In this document: positions 1 through 5,631 of the stretch, in pieces
Numbering within the stretch: the stretch's first letter is position 1
Layout of the letters: each line of letters opens with the position of its first letter
Origin: an uncultured Bacilli bacterium
Lineage (GTDB): Bacteria; Bacillota_I; Bacilli_A; RF39; UBA660
Direction: 5' to 3'
Length of the DNA stretch: 6,925 nt
Assembly: GCA_944332645.1 (NCBI GenBank)
Contig: CALVKK010000057.1
Coordinates: forward strand, 1 to 6,925
The notes under the pieces: generated by a model
Told to the model about the DNA's origin: nothing
The model's input: the letters and a program-made list of their open reading frames with translations, nothing else
Database searches by the model: none
Made by a program: the position numbers and the translations under genes

Positions 1-975
1 AGTAGCCTTATCGTACCAAACTGAATTATGATGAAACCAATCATAGTCAATCCAATTTTCACTTTTGCCATCCGTCATATGCAAAATATTCTTTAAAGCA
101 AAAGTCTTAACAACGTCACCGGTTGTCCGATCGATTTCAACAACATAATCTTCAACTGTGCCACTATCATTATTAAAATCATCGCTAGCTATTAACAAAT
201 TACCATTTTCCATTTCAAAATAATCATGATGGTAACCACCATCAAGGCTATACTCTACATATATTTTACCTAATAAATCTATTTCGTATAAACCCGTCAT
301 GTAATATGGTGGATTAATTAATCTTTCAGTACTAACAAGTAAATGACCATTTTCTAAACGGTTAATTTCCCATAATGCATAATTAGTTAAGTACCATCTA
401 ACATCGCCATTAACATCATAAGCACAAGTGTATCCCACACTAGATGGTGTGAAGAAATATAGTTGATTATCTAGACTTTCTTTATCAGCAATAACTCTGG
501 TTGGCAAAATAAAATTATCAGGTAATTTATCGGTTTTTATATTGATTGTCTTACTGATTGTTTCGCCATTTGTCTCATATTCAATAACAACTTCGTTGTT
601 GTAATCAGCATATAAACCATAAATTGATAAATAATGTTCTTTGTTACTATCGAAAGTATGTGTAAATGTCGTATTTTTATCTTTACCAACAATCGTTACT
701 TTAGGACTAACTACTTCTTCTGTTTCAAATAATACCAAAGCCGTTAATGGTGAATTACCATAAGGATTTAAAATAATATTAGGTTGTTCGATTGTATATC
801 CAGTCACTTTAAAATTTTTTTCTTTTTTACTTTGACTAGTTATTAAGCTATCAATTACCATAACTTCTTCATATTTTTGATTTCCTCCATACAATGATAA
901 AACAATTCCACTAATAATAGCCAAAATAGCAATTATTACACCTATTAAAAAAAACCTGCTTTTTGCTTTTTTCAT
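1..975 (-). CDS. assT: Aryl-sulfate sulfotransferase (AssT-like), N-terminal part, cut by left window edge
   Basis: The frame is open from the ATG at 973-975 to base 1 (325 residues, no stop), so the C-terminus lies outside the window. A strong AAGGAGGA ribosome binding site 5-6 bases upstream fixes the start. Residues 6-25 are one hydrophobic segment after a short basic N-terminus, a signal anchor or uncleaved signal peptide that places the enzyme outside the membrane. Residues about 35-180 are beta-rich like the AssT N-terminal domain. The propeller domain follows, with GGYHHDYFEMENGN (246-259) and DYDWFHHNSVWYD (310-322). In the family these correspond to the active-site His near 252 and the His-x-Asn pair near 356/358 of the E. 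coli enzyme; here they would be H250, H315 and N317. The family moves sulfate between phenols through a sulfo-histidine. That catalytic His should lie beyond the edge, so activity cannot be judged. Family members are usually 550-600 residues, so a little over half is seen. Confidence 0.85.
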   Translation of the reverse strand, partial: MKKAKSRFFLIGVIIAILAIISGIVLSLYGGNQKYEEVMVIDSLITSQSKKEKNFKVTGYTIEQPNIILNPYGNSPLTALVLFETEEVVSPKVTIVGKDKNTTFTHTFDSNKEHYLSIYGLYADYNNEVVIEYETNGETISKTINIKTDKLPDNFILPTRVIADKESLDNQLYFFTPSSVGYTCAYDVNGDVRWYLTNYALWEINRLENGHLLVSTERLINPPYYMTGLYEIDLLGKIYVEYSLDGGYHHDYFEMENGNLLIASDDFNNDSGTVEDYVVEIDRTTGDVVKTFALKNILHMTDGKSENWIDYDWFHHNSVWYDKAT

Positions 976-996
976 AGCATTCCTCCTTCAATATAA

Positions 997-1025
997 ATTT
1001 TAAATATATTTTTAAAAAAAGACAA
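997..1025 (-). promoter_or_regulatory. Possible promoter of the assT-like gene
   Basis: On the minus strand TTGTCT (1020-1025) and TAAAAT (997-1002) are separated by 17 bases. Transcription would start about base 990, right at the ribosome binding site (981-988), which leaves almost no leader. The tract is so AT-rich that chance matches are likely, and readthrough from the regulator gene upstream is the alternative. Confidence 0.3.
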
Positions 1026-1043
1026 TAAAGAATTAGTTGACAT

Positions 1044-1067
1044 AGACTCAACTTCAAGTTGAGATCT
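1044..1067. promoter_or_regulatory. Perfect dyad between regulator gene and assT (operator or hairpin)
   Basis: CTCAACTT-C-AAGTTGAG (1047-1063) is a perfect inverted repeat. AGA (1044-1046) and TCT (1065-1067) extend it with one bulged base. It begins at the stop codon of the regulator gene and sits about 20 bases upstream of the possible assT -35. No T-run follows on the minus strand, so it is a poor intrinsic terminator. An operator for the adjacent XRE-type protein, or an mRNA 3'-end hairpin, fits better. Confidence 0.5.
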
Positions 1068-1749
1068 ATTCGCAATCCTCCACCCTTAACGGAATCTTAT
1101 AAAAAAATTCTTCGTTAGTATTGGTAACAGCTTCGATTTCTAAATGAAGAGTATCTTTGGAGTACATTTCACAAGTTTTGACATAATTTGTTACTACAAA
1201 ACTGGCATTAGCTAAAAATTCTTCTAAGGTAATAGTTTGATTATTCAAATAATTATAACGTCCGATTTCTGTTTTAATTTTGCCATTTGTCTCATATAAA
1301 ACGCAGTTTATGCTTTTATATTGATGATTGTCATTGCCACCACAATAAGTTATATGAGAAATATAAATAGATGATTTTTTATTATTATAAGCGATACTTC
1401 CATCAACTGTAAAATCCTCACAACCTGTTGAAATTGTTTTGAATTCAAAATCATCATTTCTTATAACTAAAAAAACAAAAGTAGCAACTATTAAAATAAA
1501 AACTGGAATTACCCACTTTAACCAATTTAACTTTATTTTAGATATTTTAGCATCTAATAAATTATCTAAATTTAAGTTATACTCACGACATATCTCCTTT
1601 AAAACTACAATATCTGGTATATTTTTACCATTTTCCCATTTTGATACCGCTTGATAAGTAACTCCAAATTTTTCGGCAAATTCACGTTGACTTAAATGAT
1701 TTTGAATTCTTATGTTTTTAATTATCTTTCCTATTTTTTCTTGGTTCAT
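1066..1749 (-). CDS. Membrane-tethered XRE-family transcriptional regulator
   Basis: The 227-residue protein has three parts. Residues 6-61 are a classic XRE/Cro-CI helix-turn-helix, with SQREFAEKFGVTYQAVSKWENG around 20-41 as turn and recognition helix. Residues about 76-96 are one transmembrane helix (WLKWVIPVFILIVATFVFLV). The rest is a probably extracytoplasmic beta-rich domain with cysteines at 110, 136, 149, 193 and 226. The DNA-binding part would lie in the cytoplasm and the Cys-bearing part outside, so an external signal could reach the DNA directly; that is inference. The ATG at 1747-1749 is the only plausible start, since an in-frame TGA lies 18 bases upstream. The Shine-Dalgarno-like GGTGAAGGG abuts it unusually closely. 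It has its own promoter and lies 90 bases upstream of the assT-like gene on the same strand, so it may control assT or itself. I cannot assign a family to the C-terminal domain. Confidence 0.85.
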   Translation of the reverse strand: MNQEKIGKIIKNIRIQNHLSQREFAEKFGVTYQAVSKWENGKNIPDIVVLKEICREYNLNLDNLLDAKISKIKLNWLKWVIPVFILIVATFVFLVIRNDDFEFKTISTGCEDFTVDGSIAYNNKKSSIYISHITYCGGNDNHQYKSINCVLYETNGKIKTEIGRYNYLNNQTITLEEFLANASFVVTNYVKTCEMYSKDTLHLEIEAVTNTNEEFFYKIPLRVEDCE

Positions 1750-1773
1750 CCCTTCACCATCATTTCATTAATT

Positions 1774-1802
1774 ATTATACTATGGATAAAATTTATTGTA
1801 AA
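1774..1802 (-). promoter_or_regulatory. Sigma-A-type promoter of the XRE regulator gene
   Basis: On the minus strand TTTACA (1797-1802), a 17-base spacer and a consensus TATAAT (1774-1779) lie about 25 bases upstream of the start codon. The -35 end touches the terminator hairpin of the gene upstream, so the two transcription units are packed directly together. Confidence 0.75.
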
Positions 1803-1826
1803 CAAAAAAGTCATTAATGACTTTTT
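1803..1826 (-). terminator. Rho-independent terminator of the 219-residue gene
   Basis: AAAAAGTCA-TTAA-TGACTTTTT (1805-1826) is a perfect 9-bp stem with a four-base loop. On the minus strand it ends in a T-run (TTTTTTGTTT into 1801). The stop codon TAA (1825-1827) of the gene it serves lies inside the stem. The A/T flanks are symmetrical, so it could also work on the plus strand. Confidence 0.8.
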
Positions 1827-2484
1827 AATAGCATGATTTTTTCGAATATGACTTAGCCAACTTCATGACTAGTTGCGGTTTTTCCTGATCGTCTGTAACT
1901 TGATCATAAATATTTTGACTCATATATTTATCGTGATACTCTTCCAATAATTCTTTTTGACAATTTGTAATTTCATTAACATCAAAATCACTAATTAAAA
2001 TTTCTTTTATACAATTCTTAATGTCTATACTTAAATTATCAAACAAATCATTGAATAAATCATCACTCACCTCACGACCTCCCAACAACTCTATGGCAGA
2101 CTGTGGATTTTTAAAGCTTGGCAATATTGATGTTTCTTTAGACAAGATAGCAAAAACTAATAATAATTTAGTATAATGATTGATGTTTTTAAGATAATTA
2201 GAGCTAAATTCGGTTGGATCAATCTTCTCTTGTTTTAAAAATTTTATCAATTCTTCTCTGTTAACGATGCTTCCTAAATCTTTGACATTTTCATATCCAA
2301 TATTAGCAAATGTGATTATTACAGGCAATACTTCTTTTAAAAGTTCAGAGACTTTTTCTTCATCTAAGTGTTTAGTTTGCATTTTGTTTCTTATGTTAAA
2401 AAGCCTCAAAGCTAAATCAAGTGCAAGAACTGAATTATTTTTATATTCTTTTTCTAACACATCATATTTACTTCTTTTTTTCAT
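1825..2484 (-). CDS. Hypothetical 219-residue predominantly helical protein
   Basis: I do not recognise this protein. It starts at ATG 2482-2484 with GGAGA about 8 bases upstream, and a textbook promoter lies just before it. Residues look mostly alpha-helical: a very basic start (MKKRSK), amphipathic helices about 10-60 (EEKVSELLKEVLPVIITFA), a moderately hydrophobic stretch about 105-116 (YTKLLLVFAILS), then acidic helices (DDLFNDLFDNLSIDIKNC) and a basic tail ending KKSCY. No signal peptide, true membrane span, HTH or catalytic motif is evident, so a soluble cytoplasmic protein is most likely. It is a single-gene transcription unit with its own promoter, a dyad across that promoter and a hairpin terminator, so it is probably separately regulated. 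Confidence 0.75.
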   Translation of the reverse strand: MKKRSKYDVLEKEYKNNSVLALDLALRLFNIRNKMQTKHLDEEKVSELLKEVLPVIITFANIGYENVKDLGSIVNREELIKFLKQEKIDPTEFSSNYLKNINHYTKLLLVFAILSKETSILPSFKNPQSAIELLGGREVSDDLFNDLFDNLSIDIKNCIKEILISDFDVNEITNCQKELLEEYHDKYMSQNIYDQVTDDQEKPQLVMKLAKSYSKKSCY

Positions 2485-2517
2485 TATTTATCTCCGTTTC
2501 CAAAATTAATAGCCTAT

Positions 2518-2546
2518 ATTCTAGCATAATAGTGCTAGTTTGTCAA
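2518..2546 (-). promoter_or_regulatory. Strong sigma-A promoter of the 219-residue gene
   Basis: On the minus strand a consensus TTGACA (2541-2546), exactly 17 bases, then TAGAAT (2518-2523) lie about 35 bases upstream of the start codon. This is the best -35 element in the window. Confidence 0.8.
2521..2538. promoter_or_regulatory. Candidate operator dyad in the promoter spacer
   Basis: CTAGCA-N6-TGCTAG is a perfect 6+6 inverted repeat. It fills the spacer of the promoter at 2518-2546 and overlaps half of its -10 box. Bound protein would block RNA polymerase, so a repressor site is the natural reading. Chance cannot be excluded from one copy. Confidence 0.5.
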
Positions 2547-2584
2547 ATTAACTTCATAATTTAAAAAAGCGGTCAAATGGCTAT

Positions 2585-2618
2585 AAAAAAAGCGAACTAA
2601 ATAGTTCGGCTAATTTTT
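2585..2618. terminator. Hairpin with A/T flanks, possible terminator
   Basis: AGC-GAACT (2591-2598), loop AAAT, AGTTC-g-GCT (2603-2611) form a stem with one bulged G. It is flanked by seven A on the left (2585-2591) and five T on the right (2614-2618). On the minus strand the stem runs straight into seven T, a good terminator shape, but no gene ends there unless a small minus-strand RNA starts near 2690. It might instead insulate the divergent units. Confidence 0.5.
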
Positions 2619-2671
2619 ATCTGGTGCCCTTTTGGTGGAAGTACAACAACCATTAAGCATAAATTTATAGG

Positions 2672-2704
2672 TAGTAATAATTACTAACTGATATAAGTAT
2701 ATCA
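2672..2704. repeat. Two adjacent palindromes, with a possible minus-strand extended -10
   Basis: TAGTAAT-A-ATTACTA (2672-2686) and TGATATA-AG-TATATCA (2689-2704) are both perfect 7-bp dyads two bases apart. The second contains TGATATACT on the minus strand (2696-2704), which resembles an extended -10 element. The -35 match is poor (TTGCTT at 19 bases). They could be operators or the start of a small RNA ending at the hairpin at 2585-2618. Confidence 0.4.
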
Positions 2705-2737
2705 CAACATTTACATTTTGAAGCAAAAAATGTCTAA

Positions 2738-2759
2738 TTTGGAGTAATTTTACTCCAAA
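2738..2759. promoter_or_regulatory. Perfect 10-bp palindrome upstream of the cargo operon
   Basis: TTTGGAGTAA-TT-TTACTCCAAA is a perfect 22-base palindrome ending 25 bases before the -10 box of the plus-strand operon. It therefore sits at or just upstream of the -35 position. It has no T-run of its own, so an operator or activator site is likelier than a terminator. Confidence 0.5.
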
Positions 2760-2781
2760 AAAGTGGAATTAGTCAAAAATA

Positions 2782-2790
2782 TGCTATAAT
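2782..2790 (+). promoter_or_regulatory. Extended -10 promoter of the phosphatase-JAMM operon
   Basis: TGCTATAAT is a perfect extended -10 (TGnTATAAT). There is no good -35 at 16-18 bases (AGTGGA at 2762-2767), as expected when an extended -10 or a bound activator compensates. Transcription would begin near 2797, giving a leader of about 30 bases before the first gene. Confidence 0.7.
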
Positions 2791-2825
2791 ATTTATGGAT
2801 AATACTAATATCGAGGTGGTAAAAA

Positions 2826-3455
2826 ATGAATACTACTATTTATTTAGTAAGACATTCAGAACCTTTCAAAATGCATCGTGGTATTGAAGATGTACACGAA
2901 AGTATTTTGTTTGCAAACATTAAAATGCCATTATCTATCAATGGTGAGAAACTTGCTGAAAAAATAAGCAATAATGATGAATTCAATAACATTGATGTAG
3001 TTTGGTCTAGTAATTATGTTAGAGCAATGTCAACTGCAAAATATTTTGCTTATAAAAATAATTTGAAAGTTAATATATCTGATAAATTTGGCGAAAGAAT
3101 TCATGGCATTAATTCTTGGGAAGAACTTCCACTCGATTTTGAAACTCACCAATTTGAAGATGAAAACTATAAAATTGATAATGGAGAAAGTCAAAAAGAA
3201 GTTAGAGAACGATTATTAAATGCCATAAACTATTTGCTAAATGAATATAAAAATAAAAGAATATTAGTTGTTAGTCATTCAACGGCTATTGCATTTTTAT
3301 TAAAAAAATGGTGTGAAATTAGTTATTCAGATAGTTATAAATTTAATAACAAAGTTTTCTTTGATGGCAAGTGGAAATATTGTGAAACTTTTAAACTAGA
3401 GTTTGATGAAAACAATAATTTAATAGATATTAAAAACATTGTTTTAACTGATTAG
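2826..3455 (+). CDS. Histidine phosphatase family protein (phosphoglycerate mutase-like)
   Basis: The 209-residue protein belongs to the branch-1 histidine phosphatase superfamily, which hydrolyses phosphate esters through a phospho-histidine. The motif IYLVRHSE (5-12) gives the catalytic R9-H10. SSNYVRAMSTA (61-71) gives the second arginine, R66. E90 is a likely acid residue, DNGES (118-122) matches the loop often seen in the family, and VVSHSTAI (148-155) gives the second histidine, H151. The catalytic set appears complete, so it is probably active; the substrate cannot be told. The length is typical. The start at 2826 has GAGGTGG 6-7 bases upstream. It is the first gene of the plus-strand operon and is followed after 10 bases by the metallopeptidase gene, so the products are probably made together. 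There is no signal peptide, so it is cytoplasmic. Confidence 0.88.
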   Translation: MNTTIYLVRHSEPFKMHRGIEDVHESILFANIKMPLSINGEKLAEKISNNDEFNNIDVVWSSNYVRAMSTAKYFAYKNNLKVNISDKFGERIHGINSWEELPLDFETHQFEDENYKIDNGESQKEVRERLLNAINYLLNEYKNKRILVVSHSTAIAFLLKKWCEISYSDSYKFNNKVFFDGKWKYCETFKLEFDENNNLIDIKNIVLTD

Positions 3456-3465
3456 AGGTATATTT

Positions 3466-4290
3466 ATGAATTATGAACAGCTTATACAAAACTTTTTGAG
3501 TATTATGGCAAATGAATTAAGTCCCAATGATTTTGAGATAGTAAAACAAAACATAAGAAAAATTAGTATAAAATTCTTAGAAAAAGAATCTATGTCAACA
3601 AGTGGATTATATAATCCGAATGGATTAATTACATTACATAGAAAAGATGAAGTTACTTTTTATCACGAACTGTTTCATGCCTCATCAAGTTATTATGATG
3701 AGAATAAATTAGTGTTAAACAGTGGATTTCATCATCAACATATAAATGAGAAAAAGGATATTGGAAGAGGTTTTAATGAGGGTTATACTGAACTATTAAC
3801 TCAAAGATATTTTGGTAAAAATGGAGATAGTGGATATTCAAATGAATTACATTATGCAAAATTGATCGAACACTTAATTGGGAAAGAACAAATGCAATCA
3901 TTTTATTTTAAATCTAGTTTAGATGATTTAATTACTGAAATGTGTAAATATAATTCATTAGAAAATGTTTTGAAGTTTATTGAAAATATGGATAAATTTA
4001 TTATCTTAACAGAATTAAAGGAAAATAAAATTCACTCATTTAGTGAAAATACACCTTTTACTGAATATTCAAAATGGTTTGATGAATTAAATGAATATGT
4101 TAATCAAACTTATAATGAACTTAATCAATTTATAATTGAATCACATTTGAATAAGTTATATAATGATTCAGATTATGAAAAAAAGAAAGCAGAATTAATG
4201 GCTATGATGTCAACACCATTATCCTTTAACTTTAGAGAATATTCTTTTAATATAGATTTGCAAATGAGTGGAAATAATAGGACGATTTAA
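3466..4290 (+). CDS. Putative HExxH zinc metallopeptidase
   Basis: The 274-residue protein carries FYHELFHAS (65-73), an HExxH zinc motif with H67, E68 and H71. It is followed by GRGFNEGYTELLTQRYF (100-116), where E105 or E109 is the likely third ligand, as in gluzincin peptidases with an NEGxTE motif. The H71-E105 gap of 33 residues is longer than in M1-type enzymes, so I do not assign a named family. The N-terminal 60 residues and the C-terminal half (about 130-245) are helical, with long acidic-amide stretches. No signal peptide or membrane helix is present, so it should act in the cytoplasm. The start at 3466 is preceded by AGAGGT overlapping the stop of the phosphatase gene. The next gene begins 13 bases after its stop. 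A peptidase role is inferred from the motif only, and the substrate is unknown. Confidence 0.75.
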   Translation: MNYEQLIQNFLSIMANELSPNDFEIVKQNIRKISIKFLEKESMSTSGLYNPNGLITLHRKDEVTFYHELFHASSSYYDENKLVLNSGFHHQHINEKKDIGRGFNEGYTELLTQRYFGKNGDSGYSNELHYAKLIEHLIGKEQMQSFYFKSSLDDLITEMCKYNSLENVLKFIENMDKFIILTELKENKIHSFSENTPFTEYSKWFDELNEYVNQTYNELNQFIIESHLNKLYNDSDYEKKKAELMAMMSTPLSFNFREYSFNIDLQMSGNNRTI

Positions 4291-4303
4291 TTGGAGGTAG
4301 ATT

Positions 4304-4495
4304 ATGTTAGATACTGAGAAAAAAGAAAATAATAAGTTTGTTTATGAAAAAGGAGATATTGAGGTAAAAAGTAGTCAATGCGATTTTTGTAAGCATAACA
4401 ATGATGATAATAATACTTGCATAAAGTTCCCTAATGGGAAACCAGAAGAAATAAAGGCAACTAAAAAAAGATGTGAATATCTAGATTTAAATTAA
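4304..4495 (+). CDS. Small four-cysteine protein, probable metal-binding knuckle
   Basis: A 63-residue protein with GGAGGT 6 bases before its ATG. The pattern is CDFCKH (26-31), C39, FPNGKPEEI (42-50) and C57, i.e. Cx2C-x9-C-x17-C. Four cysteines with a CxxC suggest a bound zinc or iron-sulfur centre. The C..F..G.P..I core resembles short Cys-rich hypothetical proteins seen in many bacteria, but no function is established that I can name. The acidic-basic N-terminal 20 residues look disordered. It lies tightly between the two putative peptidase genes (13 bases from the upstream stop, 24 to the next start), so co-translation and a supporting or substrate role are plausible inferences. Confidence 0.75.
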   Translation: MLDTEKKENNKFVYEKGDIEVKSSQCDFCKHNNDDNNTCIKFPNGKPEEIKATKKRCEYLDLN

Positions 4496-4519
4496 TAATT
4501 AGAAATTGGAGTGATATTA

Positions 4520-5281
4520 ATGGAAAGACAAGAAGCAAGAAATATAGCAATTCAAAGTTTGTTAGAAAATACTTCTAATAGAGATTTTTTTACAAGTATT
4601 TTTGAAACATATTTAAATCAAGGGTATAATCAAGAGAATATACCAGTACCATCTTTGTATTTTGATAATGTAAATGAAAATAATAATCAAGTTTTCATAG
4701 AAGAAAATGTATATAATGAACTATTAAAAATACGAGAGATAACTCAAAGAACGAACAATGAAATTCCCTATTTTTTAATTGGATATGAACAAAGTAATGG
4801 TGCTATTGTATTTAAATCTATATTAGCAGATGTTGGTAATAATTCTAATAGAGAGGCAGATTTTGATAATATTTCTGATTATTTAGGTGCATACTTAGAA
4901 AGTATAGAAGAAAGCGATATTAGAAAATTTGGGAAACCAATTATTTGTAATGGACATACTCATGGGCTTAGTAATGTTTCTGATAATTTCTCTTTTGGTG
5001 ATATGATTTCATATATTACTTTTAAAAATAATGTTAGAGATTATATGCAAGATACAAATCGAAATGGAATTAATTCTCAAATTGTAGATACTATGGGAAT
5101 GCTAATGAATCCTTGTGGAGATTTTAATCTTGTTTATTATGATGATAATCCACAACAAATAGGATTTTATAAATTCACAAATGTTTTTTTAAGAACACAT
5201 GATAATAAAATAGTATTATTGCCATCAATAAGTGAAAATGGCAATTACATAAGACAAGATGGAATAAGACAAACAAAGTAA
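4520..5281 (+). CDS. Putative JAMM/MPN+ (JAB) metalloprotease
   Basis: The 253-residue protein has the JAMM zinc protease signature. E81 stands in EIPYFLIG (81-88), like the E-x3-hhhG start of MPN+ domains. H146 and H148 are in NGHTHG (144-149), and S158 and D161 are in SFGD. The His-to-Ser gap is 9 residues rather than the usual 7, so the loop is slightly longer. JAMM enzymes cleave isopeptide or peptide bonds, classically releasing ubiquitin-like proteins; bacterial members occur in ubiquitin-like and defence loci and in sulfur-carrier processing. No E1, E2 or ubiquitin-like gene is visible here. The N-terminal 75 residues are a helical addition. I chose ATG 4520 over the in-frame GTG at 4511 because GGAG (4508-4511) is correctly spaced for 4520 and overlaps the GTG. 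It is the last gene before the internal promoter; no terminator follows. Confidence 0.7.
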   Translation: MERQEARNIAIQSLLENTSNRDFFTSIFETYLNQGYNQENIPVPSLYFDNVNENNNQVFIEENVYNELLKIREITQRTNNEIPYFLIGYEQSNGAIVFKSILADVGNNSNREADFDNISDYLGAYLESIEESDIRKFGKPIICNGHTHGLSNVSDNFSFGDMISYITFKNNVRDYMQDTNRNGINSQIVDTMGMLMNPCGDFNLVYYDDNPQQIGFYKFTNVFLRTHDNKIVLLPSISENGNYIRQDGIRQTK

Positions 5282-5284
5282 TAA

Positions 5285-5295
5285 TCACACAGTGA
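5285..5295. repeat. Small dyad upstream of the internal promoter
   Basis: TCAC-ACA-GTGA (extendable by one A/T pair) lies just after the JAMM stop codon and 6 bases before the -35 box of the internal promoter. There is no T-run, so it is not a terminator. It could be an operator, but short dyads are common by chance. Confidence 0.25.
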
Positions 5296-5301
5296 TAAAT
5301 T

Positions 5302-5329
5302 TTGAGAACATGAAGAAATATGATATAAT
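5302..5329 (+). promoter_or_regulatory. Strong internal promoter for the two downstream genes
   Basis: TTGAGA (5302-5307), a 16-base spacer and TATAAT (5324-5329) form the promoter, with TG at 5321-5322 making an extended -10. Transcription would begin near 5336, right at the GAGAGGTGA ribosome binding site, so the leader is very short. It can express the 90- and 144-residue proteins independently of, or above, the upstream operon. Confidence 0.75.
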
Positions 5330-5348
5330 TTAAGAGAGGTGAATTTTA

Positions 5349-5621
5349 ATGAACGAAACAGAAATTATAGATGTTTTAATGGGAATAAATGATCATAATT
5401 TTATAGTTCAACCAACATCATTTAATAAAGAAAGTAAAGAAGCAGATTATGCTAAAAAGACTATGGCCATTCTTGCTTATAAAGGGATGAAAGAAGGATA
5501 TGGAATTTATAGAAGAGTTGATGATAAACTATTAGAAATTCATCCAGAAGTTGATTATCCAATGATTCTAGAATTAGAAAAAAGATTTGCTGAAGAAAAC
5601 TCAAATTCTATGCATAGATAA
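5349..5621 (+). CDS. Hypothetical 90-residue protein
   Basis: I do not recognise it. The ATG has an excellent GAGAGGTGA ribosome binding site and a dedicated promoter, so it is a real gene. It seems a compact soluble alpha/beta protein: a helix at 3-14, a central helix about 28-50 (EADYAKKTMAILAYKGMKEG), a strand-like GIYRRVDDKLLEIHP (52-66) and an acidic helix at the end. It has no cysteine, no membrane segment and no DNA-binding motif that I can see. Its stop (5619-5621) is 10 bases before the next start, and the ribosome binding site of that gene begins at its last base, so the two are probably translationally coupled. Partner-type roles such as adaptor, inhibitor or immunity protein are possible but unsupported. 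Confidence 0.7.
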   Translation: MNETEIIDVLMGINDHNFIVQPTSFNKESKEADYAKKTMAILAYKGMKEGYGIYRRVDDKLLEIHPEVDYPMILELEKRFAEENSNSMHR

Positions 5622-5631
5622 GGAGAAATAT

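Larger units (their letters stand above)
2485..2825. other. 341-bp intergenic region: divergent promoters, hairpin and palindromes, no convincing gene
   Basis: No open frame here looks like a gene. Going left to right, it holds the promoter and dyad for the minus-strand gene (2518-2546) and a hairpin with A/T flanks (2585-2618). A short stretch at 2619-2671 keeps short frames open on both strands; on the minus strand an 18-codon ATG frame (2597-2653) starts MVVVLPPKGHQ. Palindromes follow at 2672-2686, 2689-2704 and 2738-2759, then the promoter of the plus-strand cluster. The two flanks differ in strand, codon use and gene type, so an element boundary may lie here, but I see no duplicated att sequence. 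Confidence 0.5.

Noticed and set aside
1439..1654. Plus-strand open frame of 71 codons
   Set aside because: Lies wholly antisense to the XRE regulator, has no ribosome binding site and encodes a low-complexity shadow sequence.
2267..2509. Plus-strand open frame of 80 codons
   Set aside because: Antisense to the 219-residue gene, Ser/Leu/Phe-rich shadow, and overlaps that gene's leader.
2619..2660. tRNA 3' end (the plus strand reads TGGTGCCC...)
   Set aside because: No cloverleaf, T-loop or anticodon stem can be built on either strand.
4511..4519. GTG at 4511 as start of the JAMM gene
   Set aside because: The GTG overlaps the GGAG ribosome binding site that is properly spaced for ATG 4520.
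5587..5631. Longer TTG start for the 144-residue gene
   Set aside because: It would overlap the preceding gene and has no ribosome binding site, whereas AGGAG sits 6 bases before ATG 5632.
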